Source of the DNA: Acidimicrobiales bacterium
GTDB lineage: Bacteria; Actinomycetota; Acidimicrobiia; Acidimicrobiales; JAKAVM01
Assembly (NCBI GenBank): GCA_027452005.1
Contig: DAIDHF010000001.1
Location: 21,400-85,399 of the forward strand
Length of the DNA: 64,000 nt
Reading direction: 5' to 3'
The translations under genes were made by a program, and so were the position numbers. This document shows positions 51,218 to 60,559 of the stretch, one piece after another; the first letter of the stretch is position 1; each line of letters starts with the position of its first letter. The notes beneath the pieces were generated by a model. The model was not told the DNA's origin, ran no database searches, and saw only the letters and a program-made list of their open reading frames with translations.

Positions 51218-52084
51218 TTAAGCTCTAACGTGACCCTGGTTATGCGATTGATATTCGTCAAATTCCACAATGTACCGACCATTGTTTCTAGTTATCTTTA
51301 ATGGAACACCAAAACAGGCTGAAACGTGTTCCGTAGTTATAACTTGTGAAATTGGTCCAGCCTTGACGATCTGTCCTCCACGTAGAAGTAACGCATGGGT
51401 TGTAGAGGAGGGGATCTCGTCGAGATAATGAGTAACTAACACCGTCGAGTTGGGGAAATCTGAGCGTTCCTGTAGGGAATTAACAATTTGAAGTGACTGT
51501 TGTCTAGTACTTAGATCTAAAAACGCAAAAGGTTCATCGAGGACTAGTAATTCCGGCTTTTCAATGAGCGCCAAGGCAAGTTCTAATTTGTGGAACTCGC
51601 CAGAGGAGAGTGAATCAAGGCAGCGGTTGACCAGGTTGCCTAGTCCCCATTCATCCAAGAAGTTTACTAGGTGAGATGTATTTACGCCCGTGGTAATCCA
51701 GTTCGAGTCTAGAAGTCCTGCCTTTATAGCTGCACAAAGCTCGATTACTAACATGGTAGGACGAACTCGAAATCGAAGGAGAGGAGATAGCCTTCCTATT
51801 TTTCTTCGGATATCGCGAACATCAATTTGTCCGAGTTTGGAGCCGAAGAGTTTAATCACTCCGTGTGTTGGGTATGTCTCGCCGTATACACATGACAATA
51901 GAGTTGTCTTGCCTGAACCATTCGGCCCTAAAACCACCCAGTGTTCACAGCGCTTTACGTTCCATGAAATGTTTTCGAGAACGACCTCTCGGCCTTTAAC
52001 TACCGTAAGGTTTTCAAAGTTCACTAGATGTGTCGACTGCTTTGACCTGTGATCCTTCTCGGACTCTAAGAGCTCCAGGGGCAT
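51218..52084 (-). CDS. Orphan ABC transporter ATP-binding protein (YlmA-like)
   Basis: A 288-residue ATPase with one nucleotide-binding domain: Walker A VVLGPNGSGKTTLLSCVYG, Q-loop region GRLSPLLRF, signature SLSSGEFHKLELALALIEKP, Walker B LLVLDEPFAFLD and the switch His in VLVTHYLDEIP. The DVRDIRRKIGRLSP segment resembles YlmA/ModF-type proteins that have no own permease. None is encoded next to it; the adjacent membrane protein is the flippase-like one, encoded 13 nt downstream. ATG at 52084. The target process is unknown. Confidence 0.88.
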   Translation of the reverse strand: MPLELLESEKDHRSKQSTHLVNFENLTVVKGREVVLENISWNVKRCEHWVVLGPNGSGKTTLLSCVYGETYPTHGVIKLFGSKLGQIDVRDIRRKIGRLSPLLRFRVRPTMLVIELCAAIKAGLLDSNWITTGVNTSHLVNFLDEWGLGNLVNRCLDSLSSGEFHKLELALALIEKPELLVLDEPFAFLDLSTRQQSLQIVNSLQERSDFPNSTVLVTHYLDEIPSSTTHALLLRGGQIVKAGPISQVITTEHVSACFGVPLKITRNNGRYIVEFDEYQSHNQGHVRA

Positions 52085-52264
52085 TAGAATGCCACGTGGC
52101 TACTGCCAGATCGGGTAGTGAGACTGGTCACCTATATACGTTAGCTCTGTAAAGTGCCATCCCAGCGAATACTATATGGTAACTTTTGCCAAATAAAACA
52201 TTTGATCATCGTTTTGAAGGCCAAATTGGTGTTGACTGGAGGGATGACCGATCAAGGAGTTCCA

Positions 52265-53362
52265 ATGGGAACGAAAGTCAGATCTTCCCTGGTACGCGAC
52301 CTTGTGGTAATTGATATTTTTGCCGTTGGTACCATTGTGCTGGGGGCTTTAATCTGGCGTCTAAGGCACGTGCTAATTCTCATTGCCATTGGAGTGTTTT
52401 TGGCAATAGTTCTCGAGCCTTTTGTTCGTTTTCTCAAACGCAGAGGTATCCCAAGAACGGTTTCTGTAGTCTTAGTCCTACTTGTTGGAATTACGATCCT
52501 CGCGGTTCTCGGTTACATCTTTTTACCCCCCATAGTGCGCGCCGGAACGCATTTTGCCAAGAATCTGCCAGGTTTAATTCAGAAAACAGAACACGGTAAG
52601 GGATTTATGGGCAGATTTATCCGAGACCACCATTGGAGCAAGTACGTCTCGCAGGCCTCAAAGAAACTTCAAAAGTATTTTAGTTCCTTCTCAATCTTTA
52701 GTTCGGTGGGGCAAGGGGCAATTAGCGTTGCCAGATCTACCCTCTCGGTTGTTGTTGATTTTTTTGTTGTAGTTGTGTTTGCACTGTTTGCACTACTCGA
52801 AGCGCCGAGAATATCCAGAGGTATTGGAAATCTAGTAGGCGAGGAAACCAACCAGAGAATCAACAGGCTTTTAGATGAATCTTTTCATTCGGTAACCGGT
52901 TATGTTCTAGGCAAGGTAATTACCTCAGTACTCTTTGGTGTGGTGATCTTTATAACTCTTACAATAATGGGCGTATCATACGCACAAGTATTAGCTTTGT
53001 GGGTGGGGCTGGCCGATCTACTTCCCCTCGTAGGAGGACTACTTGGGTCCGTGGTAGTGGTCCCTGTGGCCCTGGCGCACTCCACGAGCGCTGCGATTGT
53101 GTCGCTAATAGTATTTTTGATTTATCAACAGATAGAAAATCATCTTTTGTCTCCAATAATTATGAGGAGGACGATGAGGCTCAATCCCCTCTGGACATTA
53201 GTGGCAGTTCTAGTCGGGGCAAATTTGCTTGGGATAATTGGTGCTTTAGTGGCAATCCCACTTGCAGGAATGATTCAGGTGATATCTAAAGAACTATGGT
53301 CCATAAAGACGGAGCGGCAAACTAAGGCGGGAGCCACCCTTAGGGTCAAAGAAGGGATCTAG
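52265..53362 (+). CDS. AI-2E/PerM family membrane protein
   Basis: A 365-residue transporter-like protein of UPF0118. Helices at the N-terminus (VIDIFAVGTIVLGALIWRL, VLILIAIGVFLAIVLEPFV) are followed by FLKRRGIPRTVSVVLVLLVG. An amphipathic middle with YFSSFSIFSSVGQGAI comes next, then the later helices with GVSYAQVLALWVGLADLLPL and QQIENHLLSPIIMRRTMRL, both characteristic. Members export diverse small molecules or ions; the substrate is unknown. ATG 52265 has AAGGAG five bases upstream and is preferred over ATG 52244, which sits on a GGAGG without spacing. Confidence 0.87.
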   Translation: MGTKVRSSLVRDLVVIDIFAVGTIVLGALIWRLRHVLILIAIGVFLAIVLEPFVRFLKRRGIPRTVSVVLVLLVGITILAVLGYIFLPPIVRAGTHFAKNLPGLIQKTEHGKGFMGRFIRDHHWSKYVSQASKKLQKYFSSFSIFSSVGQGAISVARSTLSVVVDFFVVVVFALFALLEAPRISRGIGNLVGEETNQRINRLLDESFHSVTGYVLGKVITSVLFGVVIFITLTIMGVSYAQVLALWVGLADLLPLVGGLLGSVVVVPVALAHSTSAAIVSLIVFLIYQQIENHLLSPIIMRRTMRLNPLWTLVAVLVGANLLGIIGALVAIPLAGMIQVISKELWSIKTERQTKAGATLRVKEGI

Positions 53363-53448
53363 ATGGATTTGCGCCTGGGGTTCCCTTGCCTGTGTCTGGT
53401 AAGTTATCCATATCGGGATCGACTATAGTTTGGCGGGCTATTCAACTG

Positions 53449-54189
53449 TTACTTGAAGTGATCTCTAAGGGCGCCGATTTGAATACTATTGTTTTTTGCC
53501 CAATCACTTAGCAGCGTCAAAGATCCAATAGTTGCTTTTGACATTGAAATTTCAGAGGTACAGTCACTATCGTGCAGTAGCAACGTTGGGCTAGCAAATA
53601 GAGGGTTTCGATGTTCTTGTGCAGACAAACCCCCGGAAAGTTGGCTTAGGATAGATTCCGGTGTCGAGCTATCTTCCCAGTCGCGGCCCCAAGTAGTCCA
53701 TAAAATCGGCGTCAGCCCGTTCATCTGTGCTGCCAGAAAACTTGAACTCGATAGTACTCCATAAGGAGGTCGAAACCAGGTTGGAGTCGCACCAGTTGTC
53801 CTGGCTATTACATCATAGGCTTGTCTAACGTCCGAAATTACTGCCGGCAAAGTTCGATATAAGTGATTTTTGTGTTCAAACCCATGGACTCCTATTTCAT
53901 GTCCTCTCGCAAGAATCTCTACTGCCAGTTCTGGCTCCCGCTTGACCATGATTCCCAATAGAAAGAAGGTAGCCTTCCAATTGTATTCATCGAGAATATC
54001 CAGAATTAATGGAGTCGATTTTTGGTCGGGACCATCGTCAAATGTCAATGCAATATGGCCCGATTTACCAACTCCAAGAAGCCTAGGGAACAATACACGA
54101 CGGACGCTTGGAATGGAGGAAATCGCTGGAAGACAATGAGCGATGCCAAGTACACCGCTTAATGCTAGTGCCGTCTTGGCAAACTTCAT
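53449..54189 (-). CDS. Polysaccharide deacetylase (NodB domain)
   Basis: Likely exported deacetylase of cell-wall or surface glycans. The 246-residue product has an uncleaved-looking hydrophobic N-terminus (AKTALALSGVLGIAHCL). The NodB motifs follow: LTFDDGPDQKSTP (catalytic Asp and metal Asp), RGHEIGVHGFEHKNH (metal His pair), TWFRPPYGVLSS and SPTLLLHDSDC. All five family motifs can be seen, so it should be active. ATG start. It follows the glycosyltransferase gene by 12 nt on the same strand and probably acts on the same product. Confidence 0.92.
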   Translation of the reverse strand: MKFAKTALALSGVLGIAHCLPAISSIPSVRRVLFPRLLGVGKSGHIALTFDDGPDQKSTPLILDILDEYNWKATFFLLGIMVKREPELAVEILARGHEIGVHGFEHKNHLYRTLPAVISDVRQAYDVIARTTGATPTWFRPPYGVLSSSSFLAAQMNGLTPILWTTWGRDWEDSSTPESILSQLSGGLSAQEHRNPLFASPTLLLHDSDCTSEISMSKATIGSLTLLSDWAKNNSIQIGALRDHFK

Positions 54190-54201
54190 AGTAGCGCTAT
54201 A

Positions 54202-56034
54202 TTATGCTTGACCAAGGGTACGTATATTCAGACTTTGCTGATTTGCACTCGAATTGATGGACTGCAACTCGTCCACTGCTGGCGCTAAATTGGTACTTGT
54301 TAGTTGGACAGACACCACGCTCCCTGGTTTTAGTTGTAATGCAGGCACGCTGGAACCTATCCTTGCCGTCGGTAGAAGAATCTTTTCGTGCACCAAGCGT
54401 GCCTCGGAAAGATCTAGACCACTTAGGTGATTTAGAGGGACGTAATACTTGGCTGAATGCCCCAATATTTGGCGAAGTTCACTGGCTGTGGATGCCACAG
54501 TCGTGTGGGGAATAATAACTGCTAAGGGATCATCCCCACTCGGAGATCCACCATTTTGAATGTCTACGCCCTGTCTCTCGAACATGCGAAGTTGGGCCTG
54601 AAAGTGTTTTGATTGATAACCGTCTACAATCAGGCTTGAATTGAATCTCTCAAGAACATCACCCAATTGGGGATTTTGAATCAGAGCATTGGGGACTCGG
54701 ACTCCAAGATAGACCTCTGGGGTTACCGAGTTTGTATGAACGGCATCAAGGCCATGAGCAACAGCAACGGTTCCTCCGAATGCAAAGGCCATATAGAGGG
54801 CGGATGCCGCGGCAAGTGCCCCCATTGACTTTGACCCAACAGCTCCAAGTGCCCGGCTTAGACTGGATTTGGCATCATATCTTTCTCCGGACTCTACCTT
54901 AGGTTGGGTTGCCACTCTATCGGACTCGGTAAATTCGCAGATAATATCGGCTGGATCTTGCCGAAACATCTTTCGGATCTGTGAAACTTGTTCTGAAGTA
55001 GTTGAAAATGCTTCATCCAATACCTTCTCAAGGCTTTCTTTAGATCGAGCAAATTTTGCTACTCCAGCGCGTAACATCTCTATTGCATTCTCGACACCGT
55101 GTCCCGGGATAGGTCGATAAGTCACGACAGGTAGTCCAGCAGCAAAAGCCTCCATGCAGGTAAGGCCTCCTGCATTCTGGAGAAGAATGTCACATGCCCC
55201 CATGAGTTGATGAATATTGTTTGTCCATCCCAGGACTAGCCCGTTCCCGCCTACGACCACCTGCAGTTCCTGCTGCAATTTCTCATTTGATCCACACACG
55301 AAAACTGGGAAGTACCCCCCAATATCTTGTAGGTCATTGTATGTCTGGTGAAGTTCTCCAACGCCCCACGAGCCGGCAACAACCAGAATTGCCTTAGCGT
55401 CTTTAGGAATTGAAAATTTCCTTCGAAGAAGCTCTTGATGGGTCTTTGTCTGGTAGCGATCGTCGGTCTGTCTGGATTCGAACATCTTGAAAAATCGCTC
55501 CGGAACCATGGGGCCAGTGGCGAAGGAGGTATTCCCGGTCGCCCGCTGGGCTTGGAGTGCCGCCTGAGGGTGAACACACATTGTAAGATCAATCCCAGGA
55601 TGCACCCATAGTGGATGTACGGCAAAGTCAGTTACAAATGTAGCCGTTGGCACGGAAATTCGCCCTCTCGACCGTTCCTTACCTAAGACCAGCGAGGCCA
55701 GCGGGTAGGTAGTGATCACGCAGCTACATCCAGTACGCTCTATTGCCTTTCTGACTCGAAAAGATGACAAGAAGGTCGCTAGCCATACTAAAGGACCGTA
55801 CAGGGATGGCAACTTGAAGAATACCTTGTACAACAGCTCATATGACCAAGGTGCTACTTCTAGCTGATACTGGTAGATTCTCTTTATCAGCCCTCCAACG
55901 CCCTTAGTACATTCAAGAAAGTCGATGATCTCAGCCGAATGCCCTTTTGACTCAAGCCTTCGGGCAAGCTCCCGAGCAGCCCCGTCATGGCCCGCGCCCA
56001 TACTCGCAGAGATAATTAGGAAGTTTTCCGCCAT
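54202..56034 (-). CDS. MGDG-synthase-like glycosyltransferase fused to a pseudo-deacetylase domain
   Basis: A 610-residue protein. Residues 1-375 are a GT28-type (MGDG synthase/MurG-like) enzyme: IISASMGAGHDGAARELARR at the N-terminal loop, and the donor-binding LQNAGGLTCMEAFAAGLPVV with PIPGHGVENA. A basic linker and one membrane helix (about 403-428) lead to a 180-residue outer part. There, VYLGVRVPNALIQNPQLGDV and LERFN align with the NodB strand of the neighbouring deacetylase (IALTFDDGPDQKSTPLILDI, LDEYN), but the catalytic Asp residues are gone. It is probably a glycolipid synthase carrying a non-catalytic sensor or binding domain outside the membrane. Confidence 0.82.
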   Translation of the reverse strand: MAENFLIISASMGAGHDGAARELARRLESKGHSAEIIDFLECTKGVGGLIKRIYQYQLEVAPWSYELLYKVFFKLPSLYGPLVWLATFLSSFRVRKAIERTGCSCVITTYPLASLVLGKERSRGRISVPTATFVTDFAVHPLWVHPGIDLTMCVHPQAALQAQRATGNTSFATGPMVPERFFKMFESRQTDDRYQTKTHQELLRRKFSIPKDAKAILVVAGSWGVGELHQTYNDLQDIGGYFPVFVCGSNEKLQQELQVVVGGNGLVLGWTNNIHQLMGACDILLQNAGGLTCMEAFAAGLPVVTYRPIPGHGVENAIEMLRAGVAKFARSKESLEKVLDEAFSTTSEQVSQIRKMFRQDPADIICEFTESDRVATQPKVESGERYDAKSSLSRALGAVGSKSMGALAAASALYMAFAFGGTVAVAHGLDAVHTNSVTPEVYLGVRVPNALIQNPQLGDVLERFNSSLIVDGYQSKHFQAQLRMFERQGVDIQNGGSPSGDDPLAVIIPHTTVASTASELRQILGHSAKYYVPLNHLSGLDLSEARLVHEKILLPTARIGSSVPALQLKPGSVVSVQLTSTNLAPAVDELQSINSSANQQSLNIRTLGQA

Positions 56035-56067
56035 TGGTTTCTGTAAAAATTATATCGTATTGAATAC

Positions 56068-56928
56068 ATGGTTATAGGGATAGCGCTACTTTCGGCCTTT
56101 TTTTATGCCTTAGCTTCCGCCTTGCAACACCACAGTGCCTCTTTGGCACCTAGGGAAGACCTTCTAAGTCCTACTCTACTAGGTGTATTAGCGCGAAAGC
56201 CCATCTGGCTACTTGGAATAGCCTCTGACTTGGTCGGGTTTACATGCCAATTTTTGGCATTAGCTCATGGACCAATCTCTGAAGTTCAGCCGATTCTAGT
56301 ATGCGGACTGCTATTTGCCCTCCCCATGGGAGCATACATTTCAAAGAGGAGATTTTCCAAGTCCGATCTATTGGGAGCGGGTTTTGTGGTAAGCGGACTA
56401 ATTATATTTCTTCAAGCTGCCCGCCCTGGGCCCGGAAAGCCAGCATCAAGTACTGCTTGGTTGGCAACTGCGGTAATCTGCGCTACTCCGGTGATTGCAG
56501 TTGTAATTCTTGTAAAGCTCGGTACTTTGCCGAAGAAGTTTCACTCCGGCGTTCTCGCTGGCTCGGCTGGAATTGCATTCGGTTTTGGTGCTGGACTTGC
56601 TGATAGTTGTGCCCACGAACTATCTCGAATGGGCTTTGTCAATACTCTAGAAACCTGGGAGCCGTATTCTTTGTTAGTGGTTGGACTGGTTACTCTGCTT
56701 TTGGCTCAAAGTGCTTTCCAGGCCGGAAAACTTTCAGATTCATTACCGATTCTAACCGTAGTTGATCCTTTGGTAAGTGTTCTGATCGGCGTATTACTGT
56801 TTCGCGAGTCCATTGGTCATAGCACGCTTGCGATCTTACTTGAAGTGGTCGGAATGATTTTGATGGTCACGGGAATTATGATTGATGGCAGGTCGCTACT
56901 AGTAACCGGATTTGATGAAAGCACATAG
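56068..56928 (+). CDS. DMT superfamily (EamA-like) transporter
   Basis: A 286-residue polytopic protein with nine to ten helices. It has the drug/metabolite transporter pattern of two five-helix repeats: FFYALASALQHHSASLAPRE and GFTCQFLALAHGPISEVQPI in the first, VVGLVTLLLAQSAFQAGKLS and VVDPLVSVLIGVLLFRESIG in the second. The VQPILVCGLLFALPMGAY stretch fits the family. The substrate is unknown. ATG 56068 is 33 nt from the divergent glycosyltransferase start. The response regulator gene begins with the next base after its stop, so the three plus-strand genes here form a unit. Confidence 0.85.
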   Translation: MVIGIALLSAFFYALASALQHHSASLAPREDLLSPTLLGVLARKPIWLLGIASDLVGFTCQFLALAHGPISEVQPILVCGLLFALPMGAYISKRRFSKSDLLGAGFVVSGLIIFLQAARPGPGKPASSTAWLATAVICATPVIAVVILVKLGTLPKKFHSGVLAGSAGIAFGFGAGLADSCAHELSRMGFVNTLETWEPYSLLVVGLVTLLLAQSAFQAGKLSDSLPILTVVDPLVSVLIGVLLFRESIGHSTLAILLEVVGMILMVTGIMIDGRSLLVTGFDEST

Positions 56929-57642
56929 ATGAATTCGATTCAACCGCCTTTCTCCAATAATGCTAGTATTCTGGTAGTTGACGACGAAGAACCCATCTGT
57001 GAACTCCTTCAGAGCGCCCTGGAATACGAGGGCTATAGGGTTCATGTTGAGACCTCCGGTTATGGAGCACTTAGGGCTGCCATCTCCGAAGAGTTCAGTT
57101 TAATTATTCTAGATATTATGCTCCCGGACATTCAGGGAGTTGATGTCTGTCGTAAGCTCAGAGAAAGTGGCAAGCAGGTCCCAGTCATTTTTCTCACAGC
57201 TCGTGATACAACAGGTGACAAAGTTCAAGGCCTTCGTTCCGGTGGTGATGACTATGTAACCAAGCCATTTTCGATTGCTGAGTTGATTGCACGAATAGAA
57301 GCCAATATTCGACGTTCCAATCAAATAATCTTAGAAACCGAAAAACTTTACTTCGAAGATTTGGTAGTTGATCTGGAAACCTACGAAGTATGGAGACAGG
57401 GCAAGCGGATTGACCTTACTGCAACTGAGTTTAAGTTGCTTCAATATATGATTGACAATGCTCGAATAGTGCTCTCAAAGTCCCAGATATTGGACCATGT
57501 GTGGGAACAAGGAAGTGACGATCCAAATGTCGTGGAAACATATATAAGCTATTTACGTAAAAAGATTGACTGTTATCAACCGCCGCTTATTCAGACAATC
57601 AGGGGCGTTGGATACAGTCTCAGGCTTGTTAGCTCCGACTGA
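56929..57642 (+). CDS. OmpR/PhoB-family response regulator
   Basis: A 237-residue DNA-binding regulator. The receiver domain has the acidic pair in ILVVDDEEP, phosphoacceptor Asp62 in LIILDIMLPDIQG and Lys in DDYVTKPFS. The C-terminal winged helix shows LTATEFKLLQYMIDNARIVL, SKSQILDHVWEQ and VVETYISYLRKKID, ending TIRGVGYSLRL. It directly follows the DMT gene and is four bases before the histidine kinase start, so kinase and regulator are a pair. The target genes are unknown; the transporter is an obvious candidate. Confidence 0.95.
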   Translation: MNSIQPPFSNNASILVVDDEEPICELLQSALEYEGYRVHVETSGYGALRAAISEEFSLIILDIMLPDIQGVDVCRKLRESGKQVPVIFLTARDTTGDKVQGLRSGGDDYVTKPFSIAELIARIEANIRRSNQIILETEKLYFEDLVVDLETYEVWRQGKRIDLTATEFKLLQYMIDNARIVLSKSQILDHVWEQGSDDPNVVETYISYLRKKIDCYQPPLIQTIRGVGYSLRLVSSD

Positions 57643-57646
57643 CAAA

Positions 57647-59221
57647 ATGATCGAGGATAAGTTGCCTAAGTTGCGGATGCAGTCAAGGAGATTTTCGATC
57701 CGAGTCAGGCTCACACTTGCACTAGGTGTCATTCTACTTGTAGGGCTAATAACATCTGATGTAGCAACCTATAAGCTAGTTAGCAACTTTTTGTCGCAAC
57801 GTTTAGATTCCCAACTTGCGCAAGCTAGACTTCCGATTGAAAGATATCTTGAGCAGTTAAAATCAGGACAGTGTGCATCTATTTCGGCCCTTGAGGATCT
57901 TGCTGATCCTAATACCTACATCCTAACATTCAATTTGAAGGCATTTGCTCCAGTCGATAACATTCGGTCCCACTCGTGTTCGCAGCATACCTCAATAATA
58001 AATAATCCCGAATTTCCTTCGGGATATCAACTCCACACAGACCCAGTCCCCAAATTACCAGCCGTGATTCACTTTAGTCATCCTATTTCTGGCCGAGTAT
58101 ATGACCCGCGGTTATCCAATCAAAATCTTTCAAGCTTTCAGGTTGGGGCTGTCAGTGATAAGAACTTCCAGTATCGAGTGCAAGCAGTTCCGCTTCCAAG
58201 AGGAGCTGAATTAATCGTCGCGGCCCCACTCCAACCGCTAAATAGTACCCTTGAGAATTTGATCGATATAGAAGCTGTGGTTTCGTCTGGAGCTCTAGTA
58301 TTGATGATTCTCTTTGCCATAATTGGTGTACGTAGAGGATTGTCTCCGTTAGTGGGGATGGCTGCCAAGGCTGACTCAATAGCCGCGGGTGACTTTTCAC
58401 AAAGGGTGAATCCAGCAGATTCTCTAGATGAAACCGGCCGCCTGGGCCTGGCCCTCAATGAAATGCTTTCTCAAATTGAATCTGCTTTCAATGCCAAAGA
58501 AATGTCAGAATTAAGATTGCGGCGGTTTTTAGCGGATATATCCCACGAACTACGTACGCCTTTAACCTCCATTAGGGGGTATGCGGAGCTATTTTTCAGA
58601 GGGGCTAAGAATCGTCCTGATGACCTGGAACGCGTCATGGAACGAATACACCAAGAAGCTGAACGAATGAATGTATTGGTCGACGATCTCTTATTGCTAG
58701 TTAGGCTCGATCAGGGCCGAGAACTCAACCTTGGACAGGTCGAGGTGCGGAAACTGCTGCAACAAGTAGTTAACGATTTAAGTGTAATCCATGATACAAG
58801 CAGCGTAATACTTTTTGGAGGCGTTGACGTCGAACTAACGGGCGACAAAGATAGACTCTATCAATTGTTTTCAAATCTGATAGCGAATGCCTTAGTGCAT
58901 AATCCGCCTCAAACCATAATTTCCGTTAAAGTAATGAAATTAGATAATCATATTCAGTTCGACATCGCCGACAATGGACAGGGCATTGTGCCCGAGGCAC
59001 TTGAGTACGTTTTTGACCGATTTGTGACAGGTAAAAGTTATGAAAGTAATTCAAATGCTGAATTGAATGCTTCTCCAATTGACAAGAATAAAAGCGGTTC
59101 TGGGCTCGGATTAGCTATAGCGCGGGCAATTACGCATGGACATTTAGGCACCATTACCGTAAAATCCATCCCGGGGATAGGGACGACCTTTACTGTTATC
59201 CTGCCAGTATCTAAAGGATGA
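57647..59221 (+). CDS. Sensor histidine kinase
   Basis: A 524-residue membrane kinase paired with the preceding regulator. TM1 is about 20-40, an external region of about 170 residues contains four Cys/His-spaced positions, and TM2 is about 210-230. A HAMP domain (RGLSPLVGMAAKADSIAAGD) follows. The H-box is FLADISHELRTPLTSIRGYA, with His300. The N-box SNLIANALVHNP, G1 DIADNGQGI and G2 GSGLGLAIARA complete the ATPase domain. ATG 57647 is preferred. The frame is open further upstream but would overlap the regulator gene by about 80 nt. Confidence 0.94.
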   Translation: MIEDKLPKLRMQSRRFSIRVRLTLALGVILLVGLITSDVATYKLVSNFLSQRLDSQLAQARLPIERYLEQLKSGQCASISALEDLADPNTYILTFNLKAFAPVDNIRSHSCSQHTSIINNPEFPSGYQLHTDPVPKLPAVIHFSHPISGRVYDPRLSNQNLSSFQVGAVSDKNFQYRVQAVPLPRGAELIVAAPLQPLNSTLENLIDIEAVVSSGALVLMILFAIIGVRRGLSPLVGMAAKADSIAAGDFSQRVNPADSLDETGRLGLALNEMLSQIESAFNAKEMSELRLRRFLADISHELRTPLTSIRGYAELFFRGAKNRPDDLERVMERIHQEAERMNVLVDDLLLLVRLDQGRELNLGQVEVRKLLQQVVNDLSVIHDTSSVILFGGVDVELTGDKDRLYQLFSNLIANALVHNPPQTIISVKVMKLDNHIQFDIADNGQGIVPEALEYVFDRFVTGKSYESNSNAELNASPIDKNKSGSGLGLAIARAITHGHLGTITVKSIPGIGTTFTVILPVSKG

Positions 59222-59265
59222 CTTTGGGGGTTATACCGATCGAAAGATTGGAAAACTGTACCGTA

Positions 59266-60555
59266 CTACGGACGTACTATTGCCGAAAGCAAAGCCTGCA
59301 GTTTTAGTTGAGTCTCGATCAATTCTTGCCGTGGATCAGAATCTGGAAGGATTCCAACTCCAGAATATAGCGTAGCGTTACGCCCAGTTACTGTAGCACT
59401 TCTAATACCGACAACATAGTCTCCGTTACCGCGGCTGTCTACCCACCCAACTGGAGCACCGTAGTTGCCCCGAGGGATGCCTTCTAACTCGGAGATTAGA
59501 TCCATTGATTCAATAATTGGAAAACCGGCCAACGCTGGAGTCGGGTGAAGAATGCGGGCCAATTCCAGCGCGGATAGATACTTCTTCTCACCGCTATAGT
59601 TCGCGGAAATAGAGCTAGATAGATGCGAGACATTTCGAAGTGAAACGACTGAAGGTACTTTAGGAAGATTAACACTATCGCAATACTCCGCCAGTCTAGC
59701 TGCAACCCAAGTCGAGGTAATGTTATGTTCCAAGCGTTGCTTTTGAGATTCAAGCATCTGATCGATCTCGTGTAAATCGGTTGCTGAATTTCCACTTCTG
59801 GCAACGGTTCCGGCCAACGGAACTGATCTAATCTCAGTATCAATTTTCGATACTAACAATTCGGGACTTGCTCCCAGGAAATCTCCAAAACAAAAAGTAG
59901 TACAGGTTGGGTATAGATGACTGAGACGCTCTAAAATTGCAGATTTAGTAAAACTATTGGATGAACTTACGTGTACTCGTCGTGACAATACCACTTTTTC
60001 CAAGTGCCGCTCAGCCATCTTGGCTTGAGAAAGCTTTACAATTTCTAACCACTCATCTTTGGTGGGCTCAGATCGTAGAACAAAGTAGTCTGGTGACAGA
60101 TCAAATCCACTGGGACTGGATAATAGATTAAGCTTTTTGGCTAGATATTCCCGAGCCAAGCTTTCGTTTACCGGATGTTCAAGAGTCAAGGTAGCCCAGG
60201 TTCCTTTGTCGCGAGAAGTGACTATGACCAATTCGGGGATGAAAAGATCGACTTGAGTTGATCTTTCAAATGGCAAGGCACCGACGAGTAAGGGCCCTGA
60301 TGCCAATTCGCCCACTAAGTCGGTATTTTCGATTGTCGAAAAAACATTGCTAATTTCAGAGCTAGTGAGATCGCCAATGAAATCGAAATGAACATGACGC
60401 GCAATGTCACAACCATTCAATCGGATGTTACCATTTGAATAATAGAATCCATTATTATCGACGCAGGCAAATCTATTGAACTGGTTCACTAGGAGATCGT
60501 CGAGCCAGATACTGATCGAAAAAAGCTGCCTGGGCTCGGAAGAACTGGTTAACAT
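59266..60555 (-). CDS. menF: Isochorismate synthase
   Basis: Converts chorismate to isochorismate for menaquinone synthesis. The 429-residue product has the chorismate-binding core: KMAERHLEKVVLSRRV, FGDFLGASPELLVS, SVPLAGTVARSGN, then HLSSSISANY, ALELARILHPTPALAGFPI and GAPVGWVDSRGNGDYVVGIR. SGVGILPDSDPRQELIET is near the end. These residues group it with MenF/DhbC/EntC. Its pairing with the menG/ubiE-type gene, which starts upstream on the same strand, favours menaquinone over siderophore synthesis. ATG at 60555, four bases after the methyltransferase gene. Confidence 0.9.
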   Translation of the reverse strand: MLTSSSEPRQLFSISIWLDDLLVNQFNRFACVDNNGFYYSNGNIRLNGCDIARHVHFDFIGDLTSSEISNVFSTIENTDLVGELASGPLLVGALPFERSTQVDLFIPELVIVTSRDKGTWATLTLEHPVNESLAREYLAKKLNLLSSPSGFDLSPDYFVLRSEPTKDEWLEIVKLSQAKMAERHLEKVVLSRRVHVSSSNSFTKSAILERLSHLYPTCTTFCFGDFLGASPELLVSKIDTEIRSVPLAGTVARSGNSATDLHEIDQMLESQKQRLEHNITSTWVAARLAEYCDSVNLPKVPSVVSLRNVSHLSSSISANYSGEKKYLSALELARILHPTPALAGFPIIESMDLISELEGIPRGNYGAPVGWVDSRGNGDYVVGIRSATVTGRNATLYSGVGILPDSDPRQELIETQLKLQALLSAIVRP

Positions 60556-60559
60556 TTAT

